Positions 1 through 8,380 of a stretch of 64,000 nucleotides of DNA are shown here, in pieces. Positions within the stretch are counted from its first letter, which is position 1. The number at the start of each line of letters is the position of its first letter. Under the pieces are notes generated by a model that saw only the letters and a list, made by a program, of their open reading frames with translations, did no database searches and was not told the origin of the DNA. The stretch comes from Sphingomonas psychrolutea (GTDB taxonomy: Bacteria; Pseudomonadota; Alphaproteobacteria; Sphingomonadales; Sphingomonadaceae), in contig NZ_BMDW01000011.1 in the NCBI RefSeq assembly GCF_014636175.1, positions 1-64,000 on the forward strand, given 5' to 3'. The position numbers and the translations under genes are program-made.

Positions 1-121
1 CTCGAGCTTGAACTCTCGGCTGAACTTCCGTCGTTGCATTTACACCCTCCGGTTCCGAAAACACCTTATCTTGGTGTCCACGAAACCGGCAGCAGCTCAC
101 TTCGCGACCCCACCGCAGAGG

Positions 122-940
122 TCAATCTTCCCGACGAACCGCCCAGGCCTCGCGGATCAGATCGGTGAGGCTGTGGCTGATGAACACTCTGCGCTTGCCG
201 AGCCGCACGTCATAACGGTGCGCGTTCTTGATGATGTAGTCCATCCAGGAGCCTCGGCCCAGAAATTCCCCAACGATCGGAGCATCCTTATCGTACGCCG
301 GCTTGACCCAGACCGCGCGTCCTCTGCCCTGCCAAGTCAGTCCCGGCACGAGCGCCTGTTCCAATGCGACCTGGAGCCGTGTGGCGTCGAGGAGATCCTC
401 GCACACCGCGAGCCCGTGGATATGAGGTCGAGACTGTCGTGATCCTCGCTTGGTTTTCGTTTCTACGATATACGCGAACGGTAGCGAGGAGATGCCCTGG
501 CGTTTCATTGCTCTGCGTATGCGCTGCTCAAAGTTGGGCATGATGTCGCTGCCCGCCGTGGCCCATCGACCGATCATCCTTGGGTCTATGTTTGCCGTGA
601 TGCTAAAGCAAACCCGGTGTTCCATGCCCAGATCAAATGCGATGAACATCTTCATGGCTTCTGACAGCTTGTGCCATCTTGGGAGGTGCTTGGGTGCAAG
701 CTCTGTGAAGCGATAACTTTGGTCAGAATCCGTCCATACTGACATAGGCTCTCTCGGGACCCCTGCGCCGGCCTCGAACGCCGCCCGCAACGCAGCATCC
801 CTCATCAGGATTGCGATGAGCTCGCTTTCGGCCAAAAGCAGCTTAGCAAGCTCGCGTTTCTGCCGATTTACGGGTGGCTTCTTGCGGCGTGGACCAGAGA
901 AATCGGATAATCGGCGAGCGGAAATCTTCAGGGTTGGCAA
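122..940 (-). CDS. HUH-motif (rolling-circle replication initiator-like) protein, hypothetical
   Basis: A 272-residue protein of unknown function. It has a hydrophobic strand at about 108-117 (VCFSITANID), an HUH-type metal motif (RPHIHGLAV, His173 and His175) and downstream a YIIKN motif with Tyr235 and Lys238. This order (strand, HxH, YxxK) is the arrangement of single-tyrosine HUH replication initiators and relaxases, so a DNA nicking or replication role is inferred, not shown. The N-terminal 50 residues are Lys/Arg-rich. The start is a TTG; no ATG occurs before residue 46, and a GGGATGAG-like ribosome site precedes it. It is transcribed away from the adjacent tRNA-Glu, whose 3' end faces this gene, as in tRNA-integrated elements. 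The rest of any such element would lie left of the window. Confidence 0.55.
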   Translation of the reverse strand: MPTLKISARRLSDFSGPRRKKPPVNRQKRELAKLLLAESELIAILMRDAALRAAFEAGAGVPREPMSVWTDSDQSYRFTELAPKHLPRWHKLSEAMKMFIAFDLGMEHRVCFSITANIDPRMIGRWATAGSDIMPNFEQRIRRAMKRQGISSLPFAYIVETKTKRGSRQSRPHIHGLAVCEDLLDATRLQVALEQALVPGLTWQGRGRAVWVKPAYDKDAPIVGEFLGRGSWMDYIIKNAHRYDVRLGKRRVFISHSLTDLIREAWAVRRED

Positions 941-1312
941 TGGCTCATCCCGATGGGCGTGGTGACGGAATTTTCGGCGGCAAGTTTGGAGCCCCGGCGA
1001 CCTCTACACAAAGGCTGCCGTCACTGCGAGCAGTCCGACTTCATCGAGCTAGGCTCGCCCGATGCCTGATGTGTTGGTCGCTGTGTCGTCGCGCCGAGCT
1101 GAAGCGAAATCGAGACTGCCGCCAGAACGTTGGCCCGTTGCCCCGAGCTTCTTGGCGTGCGCGATTCAACGCAGCTTTTAGCCGCAGCAGTCGCAGTCAA
1201 CCGCTCGCCCGGCCGTATGGGTGAGGGGCGATGGGAAGGAGTCATGCACTGTGAGACATCGATGAGAGACATTGATGTCTCAAACCACGCTAAGTCATTG
1301 AAAAATAATACA
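941..1312. other. Gene-free stretch between the HUH gene and tRNA-Glu
   Basis: About 370 bp in which no reading frame has a recognisable product or a convincing ribosome site. Just before the tRNA 3' end the composition becomes AT-rich (around 1270-1312). If an element is integrated at the tRNA, this would be its end, but the second attachment repeat is not inside the window. Confidence 0.4.
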
Positions 1313-1387
1313 TGGTGACCCCTACGGGAATCGAACCCGTGCTTCAGCCGTGAAAGGGCCGCGTCCTAACCGCTAGACGAAGGGGCC
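1313..1387 (-). tRNA. tRNA-Glu (TTC)
   Basis: On the minus strand this reads as a full cloverleaf with 7-bp acceptor (GGCCCCT with AGGGGTC), D arm GTCTAGCGGTTAGGAC, anticodon loop CTTTCAC giving anticodon TTC, T arm with GGTTCGATTCC, and an encoded CCA (TGG on the plus strand at 1313-1315). It lies between recJ and the HUH-motif gene, and its 3' half is a common integration target. Confidence 0.97.
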
Positions 1388-1466
1388 GTACCCGGAACGT
1401 GTCGGGTGCGGAGGGTCGGTTAGGCAAAGCGCGGGCGCTGGTCAAGCGCTGTGTGCAGCGAAATGC

Positions 1467-3227
1467 TCAATCGGCCCATGCGGCATCGTCCAGATGCAGC
1501 TCGGCGGCGGGGCGGGCGCCCCAATCGTCGATCTTGGCGCGCCCCGCCAGCCACAGTTTGCGGTGCGGCGGCGCGCCGAGCAGCGCTTGCCCGAGCGCGG
1601 TGTCAGCTTGGCGGAACGCGACGGTTTTGAGCGTGCCGCCGCCGTCGCCCGAAACGATCGCGCGGACATGGCCGTTGCCGACGATATCGGCCTTGATCAC
1701 GCGCACCGGCCCCGCGACGACGCGCGGCTGCGGCCAGCCCATGCCATACGGCCCGCCCGCCTCCATCGCCGCGACCAGCGTCGGGTTGACCCCGCTCGCG
1801 GTCAGCACCGCATCGAGCAGCAGCGCGCGATCGCCCATCGCGCGCGCCACGGTCGCGTCGAGCCGTTCGGCCAGAAAATCGCCGAACGCTTCGATCCGGT
1901 CTTCGGCAATGGTCAGCCCCGCCGCCATCGCATGCCCGCCGCCCGCGACGAGCAGCCCGTGCTCCTTCGCCGCCAGCACCGCCGCACCGAGATCAACGCC
2001 GGGGATCGAGCGGCCCGAGCCCTTGCCCACGCCCATTTCGTCGAGCGCGATGACGAGCGCAGGGCGACCAAATTTCTCCTTCAGTCGCCCGGCGACGATG
2101 CCGATCACGCCGGGATGCCAGCCGCGCCCCGCCACGACGATGACCGCGTGGTTGCTCTTGGTCGCGGCGATGATTTCGGCCGCTTCCTGCACGATCCCCT
2201 CGATCGCGCGGCGTTCCTCGTTCAGCCGGTCGAGCTCGACCGCGATTCGCTCGGCCTCGGCCGGGTCGCGCGTGGTGAGCAGCCGAACGCCGAGATCGGA
2301 TTTGCCGACGCGGCCGCCGGCATTGATCCGGGGCCCGAGTGCAAAGCCGAGATCGGTCGAGGTCGGCGCGCGCGTCAGTCGCGACGCCGTGATCAGCGCG
2401 TTGAGGCCGATATTGCGGCGCTGCGCCATCACCTTGAGGCCTTGCGCCACGAACGCCCGGTTGAGGCCTTTTAGCGCCGCAACGTCGGCAACGGTGCCGA
2501 GCGCGACGAGATCGAGCAAATCGAGCAATTTCGGCTCCGCCCGCGCGGTGAAATAGCCCCGCGCGCGGAGCGTCCGGATCAGCGCCGCGCCGAGCAGGAA
2601 CGCCACCCCGACCGCCGCAAGATGGCCATGCGCCGCCCCCTCCACCTCATCGAGCCGGTTGGGGTTCACCAGCGCATGCGCATGGGGCAGGGCGGCGGCG
2701 CATTTGTGGTGATCGACCACCACGACATCGACCCCGGCGACACGCGCCATTTCGAGCGCCTCGAACGCTTGCGCGCCGCAATCGACCGTGACGATCAGAC
2801 TCGCGCCCTCGTCCTTCAACCGCACCAGCGCCGCGCCCGACGGGCCATAGCCCTCCATCAGCCGATCGGGAATATAGGGCCGCGCCTCGAGCCCGAGATC
2901 GCGCAGCAGCAGGATCATCAGCGCTGCCGAGGTCGCGCCGTCGACGTCGTAATCGCCGAACACGGCGACTTGCTCGCTTGCTTGCACCGCATCGGCGAGG
3001 CGATCGGCGGCGCGGTCCATGTCGCGGAAGATCGACGGGTCGGGCATGAAGGCGCGGATGCTCGGTGCCTTGTGCGCCTCCAGCGCATCGCGCGGACAAC
3101 CGCGCGCGAGCAGCAATTGCGTGACGAGATCGTCGGGCGCGAACCCCGGATCGCGCGCATCGGTTTCCAGCATGCGCCAGCGCCACGGCTGGCCGAGGAT
3201 CGACTGTTTGATGTTGAGGACGTTCAT
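1467..3227 (-). CDS. recJ: Single-stranded-DNA-specific exonuclease RecJ
   Basis: A 586-residue RecJ, the 5'-3' single-strand exonuclease of RecF-pathway recombination and mismatch repair. The DHH domain is clear: motif GDYDVDGATS at 91-100 (Asp92, Asp94, Asp96) and VDHHKC with the DHH at 172-174, followed by the DHHA1 region with GSGRSIPGVDLGAAV and a glycine-rich GGGHAMAAG. The length matches the family. The ATG at 3227 was chosen because the frame upstream runs into a palindromic repeat and reads as repeat-derived protein. Transcribed toward tRNA-Glu. Confidence 0.95.
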   Translation of the reverse strand: MNVLNIKQSILGQPWRWRMLETDARDPGFAPDDLVTQLLLARGCPRDALEAHKAPSIRAFMPDPSIFRDMDRAADRLADAVQASEQVAVFGDYDVDGATSAALMILLLRDLGLEARPYIPDRLMEGYGPSGAALVRLKDEGASLIVTVDCGAQAFEALEMARVAGVDVVVVDHHKCAAALPHAHALVNPNRLDEVEGAAHGHLAAVGVAFLLGAALIRTLRARGYFTARAEPKLLDLLDLVALGTVADVAALKGLNRAFVAQGLKVMAQRRNIGLNALITASRLTRAPTSTDLGFALGPRINAGGRVGKSDLGVRLLTTRDPAEAERIAVELDRLNEERRAIEGIVQEAAEIIAATKSNHAVIVVAGRGWHPGVIGIVAGRLKEKFGRPALVIALDEMGVGKGSGRSIPGVDLGAAVLAAKEHGLLVAGGGHAMAAGLTIAEDRIEAFGDFLAERLDATVARAMGDRALLLDAVLTASGVNPTLVAAMEAGGPYGMGWPQPRVVAGPVRVIKADIVGNGHVRAIVSGDGGGTLKTVAFRQADTALGQALLGAPPHRKLWLAGRAKIDDWGARPAAELHLDDAAWAD

Positions 3228-3290
3228 GTGCGGGCGTCGTAGCGGGTTGTGGGGGCAGGGGGCAATGCGGCGGCTCTTCTTGGCGATGGT

Positions 3291-3398
3291 ATCCACCCCG
3301 GCGAAGGCCGGGGCCCAGTTGCGCGACATTTATGGTTTGGCGTTGCGCTTCGTTAGCTCGACCATCGCAACTGGGCCCCGGCCTTCGCCGGGGTGGAT
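3291..3398. repeat. Family A palindromic repeat, copy 1 (recJ / acylase intergenic)
   Basis: Two inverted arms of about 31 bp (ATCCACCCCGGCGAAGG... and its complement ending in CCGGGGTGGAT) flank a roughly 45-nt loop containing GCGCTTCG. Each arm is itself a small hairpin, CCCCGGCGAAGGCCGGGG. The layout resembles a REP doublet. It lies in the divergent recJ/acylase spacer. Other copies are at 5756, 31046, 49382 and 56059. Confidence 0.85.
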
Positions 3399-3459
3399 GA
3401 TGTTTGGTTGCGCGGGCGGCACGCGCCGTGCAAACGTCACCAAAACAGGGAGAGACACG

Positions 3460-5739
3460 ATGCGGTATCTGGCAAGCCTCGCAGCAGGCGCAGCGTTGCT
3501 GTGCGCGACCGGAGCGCCGGCCAAAGCCCCGCGCTTTGCCGCCACCATCACGCGCACCACCTACGGCATCCCACACATCCGCGCGAACAGCTGGGGCGGG
3601 CTCGGTTATGGCGTGGCCTATGCCTATACGCAGGATAATCTGTGCATGCTCGCCGAGGAATTCGCGACCGTCGCGGGGGATCGCTCCCGCCTGTGGGGCC
3701 CGAAGGGGACCGCGACGCTCGGCTTCGACCGGATCGACAATCTGTCGTCGGACCTGTTCTTCCGCACGATCGTCGATCTGCCCGCGCTGCGCAGCGGCTT
3801 CGTCAAGGCCAGCCCGGCAACGCAAGCGTTGGTGCGCGGCTATCTCGCCGGCTATAACAAGGCGCTGCGCGATCTCGGGCCGCAGGGCGTGCCGGTGGCG
3901 TGTCGCGGCAAGGCGTGGGTCCGGCCGATTGCCCTCGACGACATGCTGCGGCTGACCGAGAAGCAGATGCTGCTGGCAAGTTCGCTCGCGCTCGCGCCGA
4001 TGGTGGTGTTCGCGGCACCGCCGGGCGTCGCGCAGGCTAGCCTCGCGCCGTCCGAAGATCCGCTCCGTCCCCGCGACGTCGGTTTCGGCAGCAATGGCTG
4101 GGCGTTCGGATCGGAGGTGACGGCGGATAAGCGCGGCTTGCTCGTCGGCAATCCGCATTTTCCGTGGACCGGGCCTAGCCGCTTCTACGAAATGCACCTG
4201 ACCCTGCCGGGCAAATATGACGTGATGGGTGTCACGCTGGCGGGCGGGCCGATCGTCACGCTCGGCTTCAACAAGGATGTCGCGTGGACGCATACCGTCA
4301 CCGCCGCCCAGCATTTCACGGTGTTCCAGCTCAAGCTCGATCCCGCCGATCCGACCGCCTATCTCGTCGATGGCAAGAGCGAGAAGATGCGGCGCAGCAC
4401 GATCAGCGTGCCGATGCCGGATGGCGCTGCGCCGGTGGTGCGGACGCTGTACGCGACGCGCTACGGCCCGCTCATCGCCAATCCGCTCGCCGGGTTCGTG
4501 TGGAACAAGACCACGGCCTTCACGCTGCGCGATGCCAACCACAACAATCAGCGTGCGCTCGATACCTGGCTGGTGATCGGGCAGGCGCACAATGTCGGCG
4601 AAGTCCGCGCGGCGGTCGAGCGGACGCTGGGTATTCCGTGGGTCAATACGATCACCGCGGATCGCGCGGGCAATGCGATGCATGCCGATGTCACCGCCGT
4701 CCCCAATGTCTCGACCGCCAAGGTCAAGGAATGCGCCACGCCCGCCTCGGCGGCGTTTGCCGGGCGGCTGGTGCTGCTCGATGGCAGCCGCAGCGCGTGC
4801 GACTGGGACAAGGCCCCCGGCACGGCGGTCGCCGGGCTGATGCCCGCACGCGATCAGGCGGTGCTCGAACGGCGCGATTATGTCGCGAACAGCAACGATT
4901 CCTACTGGCTCAGCAACCCCAAGGTTCCGGCGATCGTCCGCTCGCCAATCCTGGGCGCGGCGGAGACCGCGCGCTCGCTGCGCACCCGTTCGGGCTTGCT
5001 CGAGATCGAGCGGCGCTTGGGCGGCACCGACGGCCTCGCCGGCACGCAAATCGACCAGCCCCGCGCCGAGGCAATGGCCTTCGCCAACAAAAGCCTCGCG
5101 GCCGAACTCGCGGTCGATCCGATCTTGGCGCTGTGTCGCGGGCAGGATGACCTCAAGGCCGCCTGTGCTGCGCTCGCCGGGTGGGACCGCCGCTACGATC
5201 TCGACAGCCGCGGCGCGTATCTGTTCGCGGCGTTCTGGGATGCGGTGAAGGCCCCGCAATGGGCCGTGCCGTTCGATCAGGCCGATGCCGTCCACACGCC
5301 GCGCGATCTGGTGACCAGCGGGGCTGCGGGAGAGAAGCTGCTCGCGGCGCTGCGATCGGCGGTTGCGCGGCTCGGCAAGGAAGGCATTGCGCTCGATGCG
5401 CGCTGGGGCGACGTGCAATTTGCCGTGCGCGGGACCGACCATATCCCGATCCACGGCGCGGCGGGCACGCTTGGCGTGCTGAACGTGCAGCAAGCCGATG
5501 TCGTGGCAGGCGGCATCGTGCCGAAGCACGGCACGAGCTACATCCAAGTCGTCGGCTTCGATGCCGCCGGGCCGGTCGCCGATGCGCTGCTCAGCTATTC
5601 GCAAGCGACCGATCCGGCGTCACCCTATTATGCCGACCAGACCCGCGCGTTTTCGGTCAAGAAATGGCACCGGCTGCCCTTTACGCCCGCGCAGATCGCG
5701 GCGGATGGGGGGAGCAAGGTGGTGCGGATTTCGGAGTAG
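3460..5739 (+). CDS. Exported penicillin acylase family protein (Ntn hydrolase; possible acyl-homoserine-lactone or lipopeptide acylase)
   Basis: A 759-residue precursor with a signal peptide (MRYLASLAAGAALLCATG, cleaved near residue 22) and the penicillin amidase fold. The motif GFGSNGWAFG places the autocatalytic N-terminal nucleophile at Ser211, so a spacer/alpha subunit before it and a beta subunit after it are expected in the periplasm. TYGIPHI near residue 34 is the usual N-terminal family motif. Length and organisation fit the aculeacin A / AHL acylase branch rather than the short penicillin V type, but the substrate cannot be told from sequence. The start is the ATG at 3460, after AGGGAGAG. 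The gene is flanked on both sides by family A repeats. Confidence 0.88.
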   Translation: MRYLASLAAGAALLCATGAPAKAPRFAATITRTTYGIPHIRANSWGGLGYGVAYAYTQDNLCMLAEEFATVAGDRSRLWGPKGTATLGFDRIDNLSSDLFFRTIVDLPALRSGFVKASPATQALVRGYLAGYNKALRDLGPQGVPVACRGKAWVRPIALDDMLRLTEKQMLLASSLALAPMVVFAAPPGVAQASLAPSEDPLRPRDVGFGSNGWAFGSEVTADKRGLLVGNPHFPWTGPSRFYEMHLTLPGKYDVMGVTLAGGPIVTLGFNKDVAWTHTVTAAQHFTVFQLKLDPADPTAYLVDGKSEKMRRSTISVPMPDGAAPVVRTLYATRYGPLIANPLAGFVWNKTTAFTLRDANHNNQRALDTWLVIGQAHNVGEVRAAVERTLGIPWVNTITADRAGNAMHADVTAVPNVSTAKVKECATPASAAFAGRLVLLDGSRSACDWDKAPGTAVAGLMPARDQAVLERRDYVANSNDSYWLSNPKVPAIVRSPILGAAETARSLRTRSGLLEIERRLGGTDGLAGTQIDQPRAEAMAFANKSLAAELAVDPILALCRGQDDLKAACAALAGWDRRYDLDSRGAYLFAAFWDAVKAPQWAVPFDQADAVHTPRDLVTSGAAGEKLLAALRSAVARLGKEGIALDARWGDVQFAVRGTDHIPIHGAAGTLGVLNVQQADVVAGGIVPKHGTSYIQVVGFDAAGPVADALLSYSQATDPASPYYADQTRAFSVKKWHRLPFTPAQIAADGGSKVVRISE

Positions 5740-5755
5740 TGGTTCTTTTGCCTGC

Positions 5756-5861
5756 CCCTCCCCGGCGAAGGCCGGGGCCCAGTCGCGAAACAGCAATGAT
5801 CGGGCGAAGCGCTCGACGACATCGACCTTCGCAACTGGGCCCCGGCCTGCGCCGGGGAAGA
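5756..5861. repeat. Family A palindromic repeat, copy 2 (downstream of the acylase)
   Basis: Inverted arms CTCCCCGGCGAAGGCCGGGG and CCCCGGCCTGCGCCGGGGAAG around a loop with GCGCTCGACG. It lies between the convergent ends of the acylase and dioxygenase genes. With copy 1 it brackets the acylase gene. Confidence 0.85.
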
Positions 5862-5881
5862 GGGAGGGGATGATTGATCCG

Positions 5882-6562
5882 CTACTCCCGAATCCAATTC
5901 CCCTCGCGGAACCACTTGGTCACGATGTACTTGGTGCCCTTCACCACGGGCATACCCTCGTGCAGCGTCTGGTCGTTGCGGCTGCCATCGGGGTTCATAT
6001 TGTTCCACGCGAGCAGCAGCCCGCGCTTCGGCGCCACCTTGATGCCGATCTGTGGAAACCAGGTCGCGCCGCCTTCCTCGACCGTGTTGAGATAGATCAT
6101 CGCGGTCCAGGTGCGTTGCCCCCCGGTCTCGATCATCTTCGGCCAATAGGGCTGTTTCTCGTTGAAATAGTCGAAATGCGCGCGAAAATGCTGGCCCACC
6201 GCATAGCGTTGGCCCTGCATCGTTTCGCCATGCACCGGATCGATCCCGAGCAAGTCCGCGATCGCCTCGTCGGTCGGGCGGACTTCGGGCGACCAGCGAT
6301 CCATGTCGCAGCTTTCGCTGGTGCGGAACTCCTGGACTGTTTCTGCCGCCAATACGGTCGATCGGCGGCGATTGGCATCAATCAGCTTGCACAACCGGGT
6401 GCACGTCGCGGCATCGAGGAAATCGGGATAATGATAGATGTGCGCGGTATCGACCTTGGCGCGCTTCACCGCCGGATTGTTGGCGAGCCGCAGCGACACC
6501 GTTTCCCCGAACAAGCGGCGCACCGGGGATGCGCCGTTGGGTTTTTTTGCAAAGAGAGCCAT
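5882..6562 (-). CDS. 2-oxoglutarate/Fe(II) dioxygenase, prolyl-4-hydroxylase type
   Basis: A 226-residue protein with the P4H double-stranded beta-helix. The iron ligands are visible as HFD (His129, Asp131) and His201 in TLHEGMP, and Lys211 in KYIVTKW is the 2-oxoglutarate-binding basic residue. Bacterial members hydroxylate prolyl or other side chains; the target here is unknown. The ATG at 6562 was chosen; an in-frame TTG two codons upstream is also possible, with GAGGCGGG before it. It lies convergent with the acylase and just downstream of the RcnB-like gene's terminator. Confidence 0.9.
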   Translation of the reverse strand: MALFAKKPNGASPVRRLFGETVSLRLANNPAVKRAKVDTAHIYHYPDFLDAATCTRLCKLIDANRRRSTVLAAETVQEFRTSESCDMDRWSPEVRPTDEAIADLLGIDPVHGETMQGQRYAVGQHFRAHFDYFNEKQPYWPKMIETGGQRTWTAMIYLNTVEEGGATWFPQIGIKVAPKRGLLLAWNNMNPDGSRNDQTLHEGMPVVKGTKYIVTKWFREGNWIRE

Positions 6563-6586
6563 GCTCAAGACTTTGCCCGCCTCGCC

Positions 6587-6627
6587 CCAAAAAACAAGGG
6601 GTCCGCAGGCCTGTGCTTGCGGACCCC
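6587..6627 (-). terminator. Intrinsic terminator of the RcnB-like gene
   Basis: On the minus strand, 20 nt after the stop of the RcnB-like gene, a perfect 10-bp stem (GGGGTCCGCA / TGCGGACCCC, arms 6618-6627 and 6598-6607) with a 10-nt loop is followed by CTTGTTTTTT. This is the clearest rho-independent terminator seen in the window. Confidence 0.9.
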
Positions 6628-6648
6628 CGTTTCAATCGCCTCAGTCGC

Positions 6649-7647
6649 TTACCAGAAGATGTCGTAGACCGTATCGACGACATAGCCGGTGCGGATATCG
6701 ACGAGCAGCGCGTCATTGTAATAGCGCACCCAGCGATACGGACCGTAAGCCGGCGGTAAGCGGTAATAATCGGTATCGTCGATCCAATAATCCTGGTTGA
6801 ACAGGATCGAACTCAGCGTAAAGCCGATCGAAAAACGCCGATAGCCATAGCCCCAGCCGTATGGCGCGTAATAGCGCGGCAGGCGGAAGATATCGCGGTT
6901 CTGGTTGCGATAGACGTTGTAATTGTAGCGATTGTCGCGCCGCCAATCGCGATTCCAGTTGCGGTTGTTGCCGTTCCAATTGCCGTCCCAGCCGCGGTTA
7001 TAGCCGCTCGTATAGCCGCGCCGGTCGCCGCCACGTGCATCATACCCGCGCCGGTCGTCCTGACGCCCGTCCTGACGCCCGTCCCCACGATAGTCCTGTC
7101 GCCCATCACGCCGGATATCCTGACGATCGTCGCGCCGATCACCCCGAACCTCCCCGCGAACCTCCCCGCGCGGCGGTTGCCCGCCGTTGAAGTCCGGTCG
7201 CCCGTCGCGGCGGCCATCGCCAAACCGGCCGTCGCGCGGTGCCTGTGCTTGCTGTTGCGGTGGGGCCTGCACTTGCGGCACCGCCACGGGCGCACGAACC
7301 GCTGCGGGCCCGCCCTGCATCTCGCCACGCCCCCCGCGGAAATCGCCGCGCGCTTGCCCGTCGCCGCGCCCACCGCCGAAATCAGGGCGATTGCCCCGGT
7401 CGGGTCGTTCGAAGCGCGCTTGCGCTTGCGGCTGGGGTTGCGGTTGCTGAACCTGCTGGGGTTGCTGGAACTGCGGCCGCGCTTCGGGCGCGCGCATTTC
7501 GCGCTGCGGCTGCTGTTCGCGCTGCGGGCGGTCCTCGCGCTCCTGCTGGGGACCGCGTTGTCGTCCGTTGCCGTCATCCTGCGCAAACGCAGTCGCCGGG
7601 ATCAACGCAGAAGCCGCCATGATCGCGGCGAGCAAAGACTTGCGCAT
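6649..7647 (-). CDS. RcnB family exported protein with a long disordered Arg/Gln/Gly region
   Basis: A 332-residue protein: signal peptide MRKSLLAAIMAASALIPATAFA, then about 200 residues rich in Arg, Gln, Asp, Gly and Pro, then the C-terminal RcnB domain (WIDDTDYYRLPPAYGPYRW ... DALLVDIRTGYVVDTVYDIFW). E. coli RcnB is a periplasmic factor of nickel/cobalt homeostasis about 110 residues long; the domain here is carried at the end of a much longer disordered tail, which short in-frame DNA repeats have enlarged (for example two 12-bp units at 7057-7080 and at 7146-7169). Start chosen at the ATG with the signal peptide. A metal role is family inference only. Confidence 0.85.
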   Translation of the reverse strand: MRKSLLAAIMAASALIPATAFAQDDGNGRQRGPQQEREDRPQREQQPQREMRAPEARPQFQQPQQVQQPQPQPQAQARFERPDRGNRPDFGGGRGDGQARGDFRGGRGEMQGGPAAVRAPVAVPQVQAPPQQQAQAPRDGRFGDGRRDGRPDFNGGQPPRGEVRGEVRGDRRDDRQDIRRDGRQDYRGDGRQDGRQDDRRGYDARGGDRRGYTSGYNRGWDGNWNGNNRNWNRDWRRDNRYNYNVYRNQNRDIFRLPRYYAPYGWGYGYRRFSIGFTLSSILFNQDYWIDDTDYYRLPPAYGPYRWVRYYNDALLVDIRTGYVVDTVYDIFW

Positions 7648-7754
7648 CAAACTATCCTCAATCTTCGTCCGGACGCCATGTCCGGTCGTTGAACTCGTCT
7701 TATCCTCTTGGCGATGAGCCGTGCCTGAATTGCGCTGACAGCGATCAGAAAGGA

Positions 7755-8297
7755 TTATCGATTGCGCGGCATGAGCGCCGGAACCTCGCGCGCGGCATCC
7801 GCTGGAGACGTCCCCGGCGCCGGTGGCGCATCGATCGTCTCGTCGCCGCGCTGCACGCTTGCCGCCAGCAAAATCGCTTCGATCAGCCGCGGATAGATGC
7901 CGCAGCGGCACAGATTGGTGATCCCGGCGCGGATATCGTCCTCGCTCGGGTTGCGGTTCTTCTTCAGCAGCACCGACGCCGCCATTACGATGCCCGGAAT
8001 GCAGAAGCCGCATTGCACGACATTCCCCGCGATCAGCGCCATTTGCGCCGGGTGCGTACGCTCGCGCGACAGGCCCTCGATCGTCGTGACGAAGCTCCCT
8101 TCGACCGCGGCGATCGTCCGCTGGCACGATCGCACCGCCTCGCCGTCAATATCGACGGTACACGCGCCGCACGCGCCCGTGCCGCAGCCATATTTGGTGC
8201 CGGTCAAATTCGACGCATCGCGCAGCGCCCACAGCAACGGCGTGTCCGGGTCCATCTTATAATGTACGGGCTGATTGTTAACGGTGAAGCGGGTCAT
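7755..8297 (-). CDS. (2Fe-2S)-binding subunit of an isoquinoline 1-oxidoreductase type molybdenum hydroxylase (orphan)
   Basis: A 180-residue small subunit of the xanthine oxidase family. The plant-type ferredoxin cluster is bound by Cys38, 43, 46 and 58 (GCGTGACGACTVD ... SC) and the second cluster by Cys96, 99, 130 and 132 (QCGFC ... LCRCG). The last 25 residues are a Pro/Ala-rich tail not needed by the family. Such subunits normally work with a molybdopterin-cytosine-dinucleotide large subunit encoded next to them; here the neighbours are an RcnB-like gene and a TonB receptor and no large subunit is in the window. Confidence 0.9.
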   Translation of the reverse strand: MTRFTVNNQPVHYKMDPDTPLLWALRDASNLTGTKYGCGTGACGACTVDIDGEAVRSCQRTIAAVEGSFVTTIEGLSRERTHPAQMALIAGNVVQCGFCIPGIVMAASVLLKKNRNPSEDDIRAGITNLCRCGIYPRLIEAILLAASVQRGDETIDAPPAPGTSPADAAREVPALMPRNR

Positions 8298-8380
8298 GTC
8301 GCTACGATAGCGCCGCGCGCGCGATAGCGAAATGACCCGTTTCCGACGCTGCCGCCCGATTGCACCGCTCGGGCGACCCG

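Noticed and set aside
1399-2556. Long plus-strand frame antisense to recJ
   Set aside because: Ser/Ala/Arg-rich shadow of the RecJ gene without ribosome site or domain.
3019-3459. An N-terminal extension of the acylase frame through the intergenic region
   Set aside because: It translates recJ antisense and repeat sequence; the signal peptide starts at 3460.
2647-5604. A 985-codon open frame on the minus strand across recJ and the acylase gene
   Set aside because: It is antisense to both real genes, has Arg/Gln/His-rich translation with no motif, and is a by-product of high G+C codon bias.
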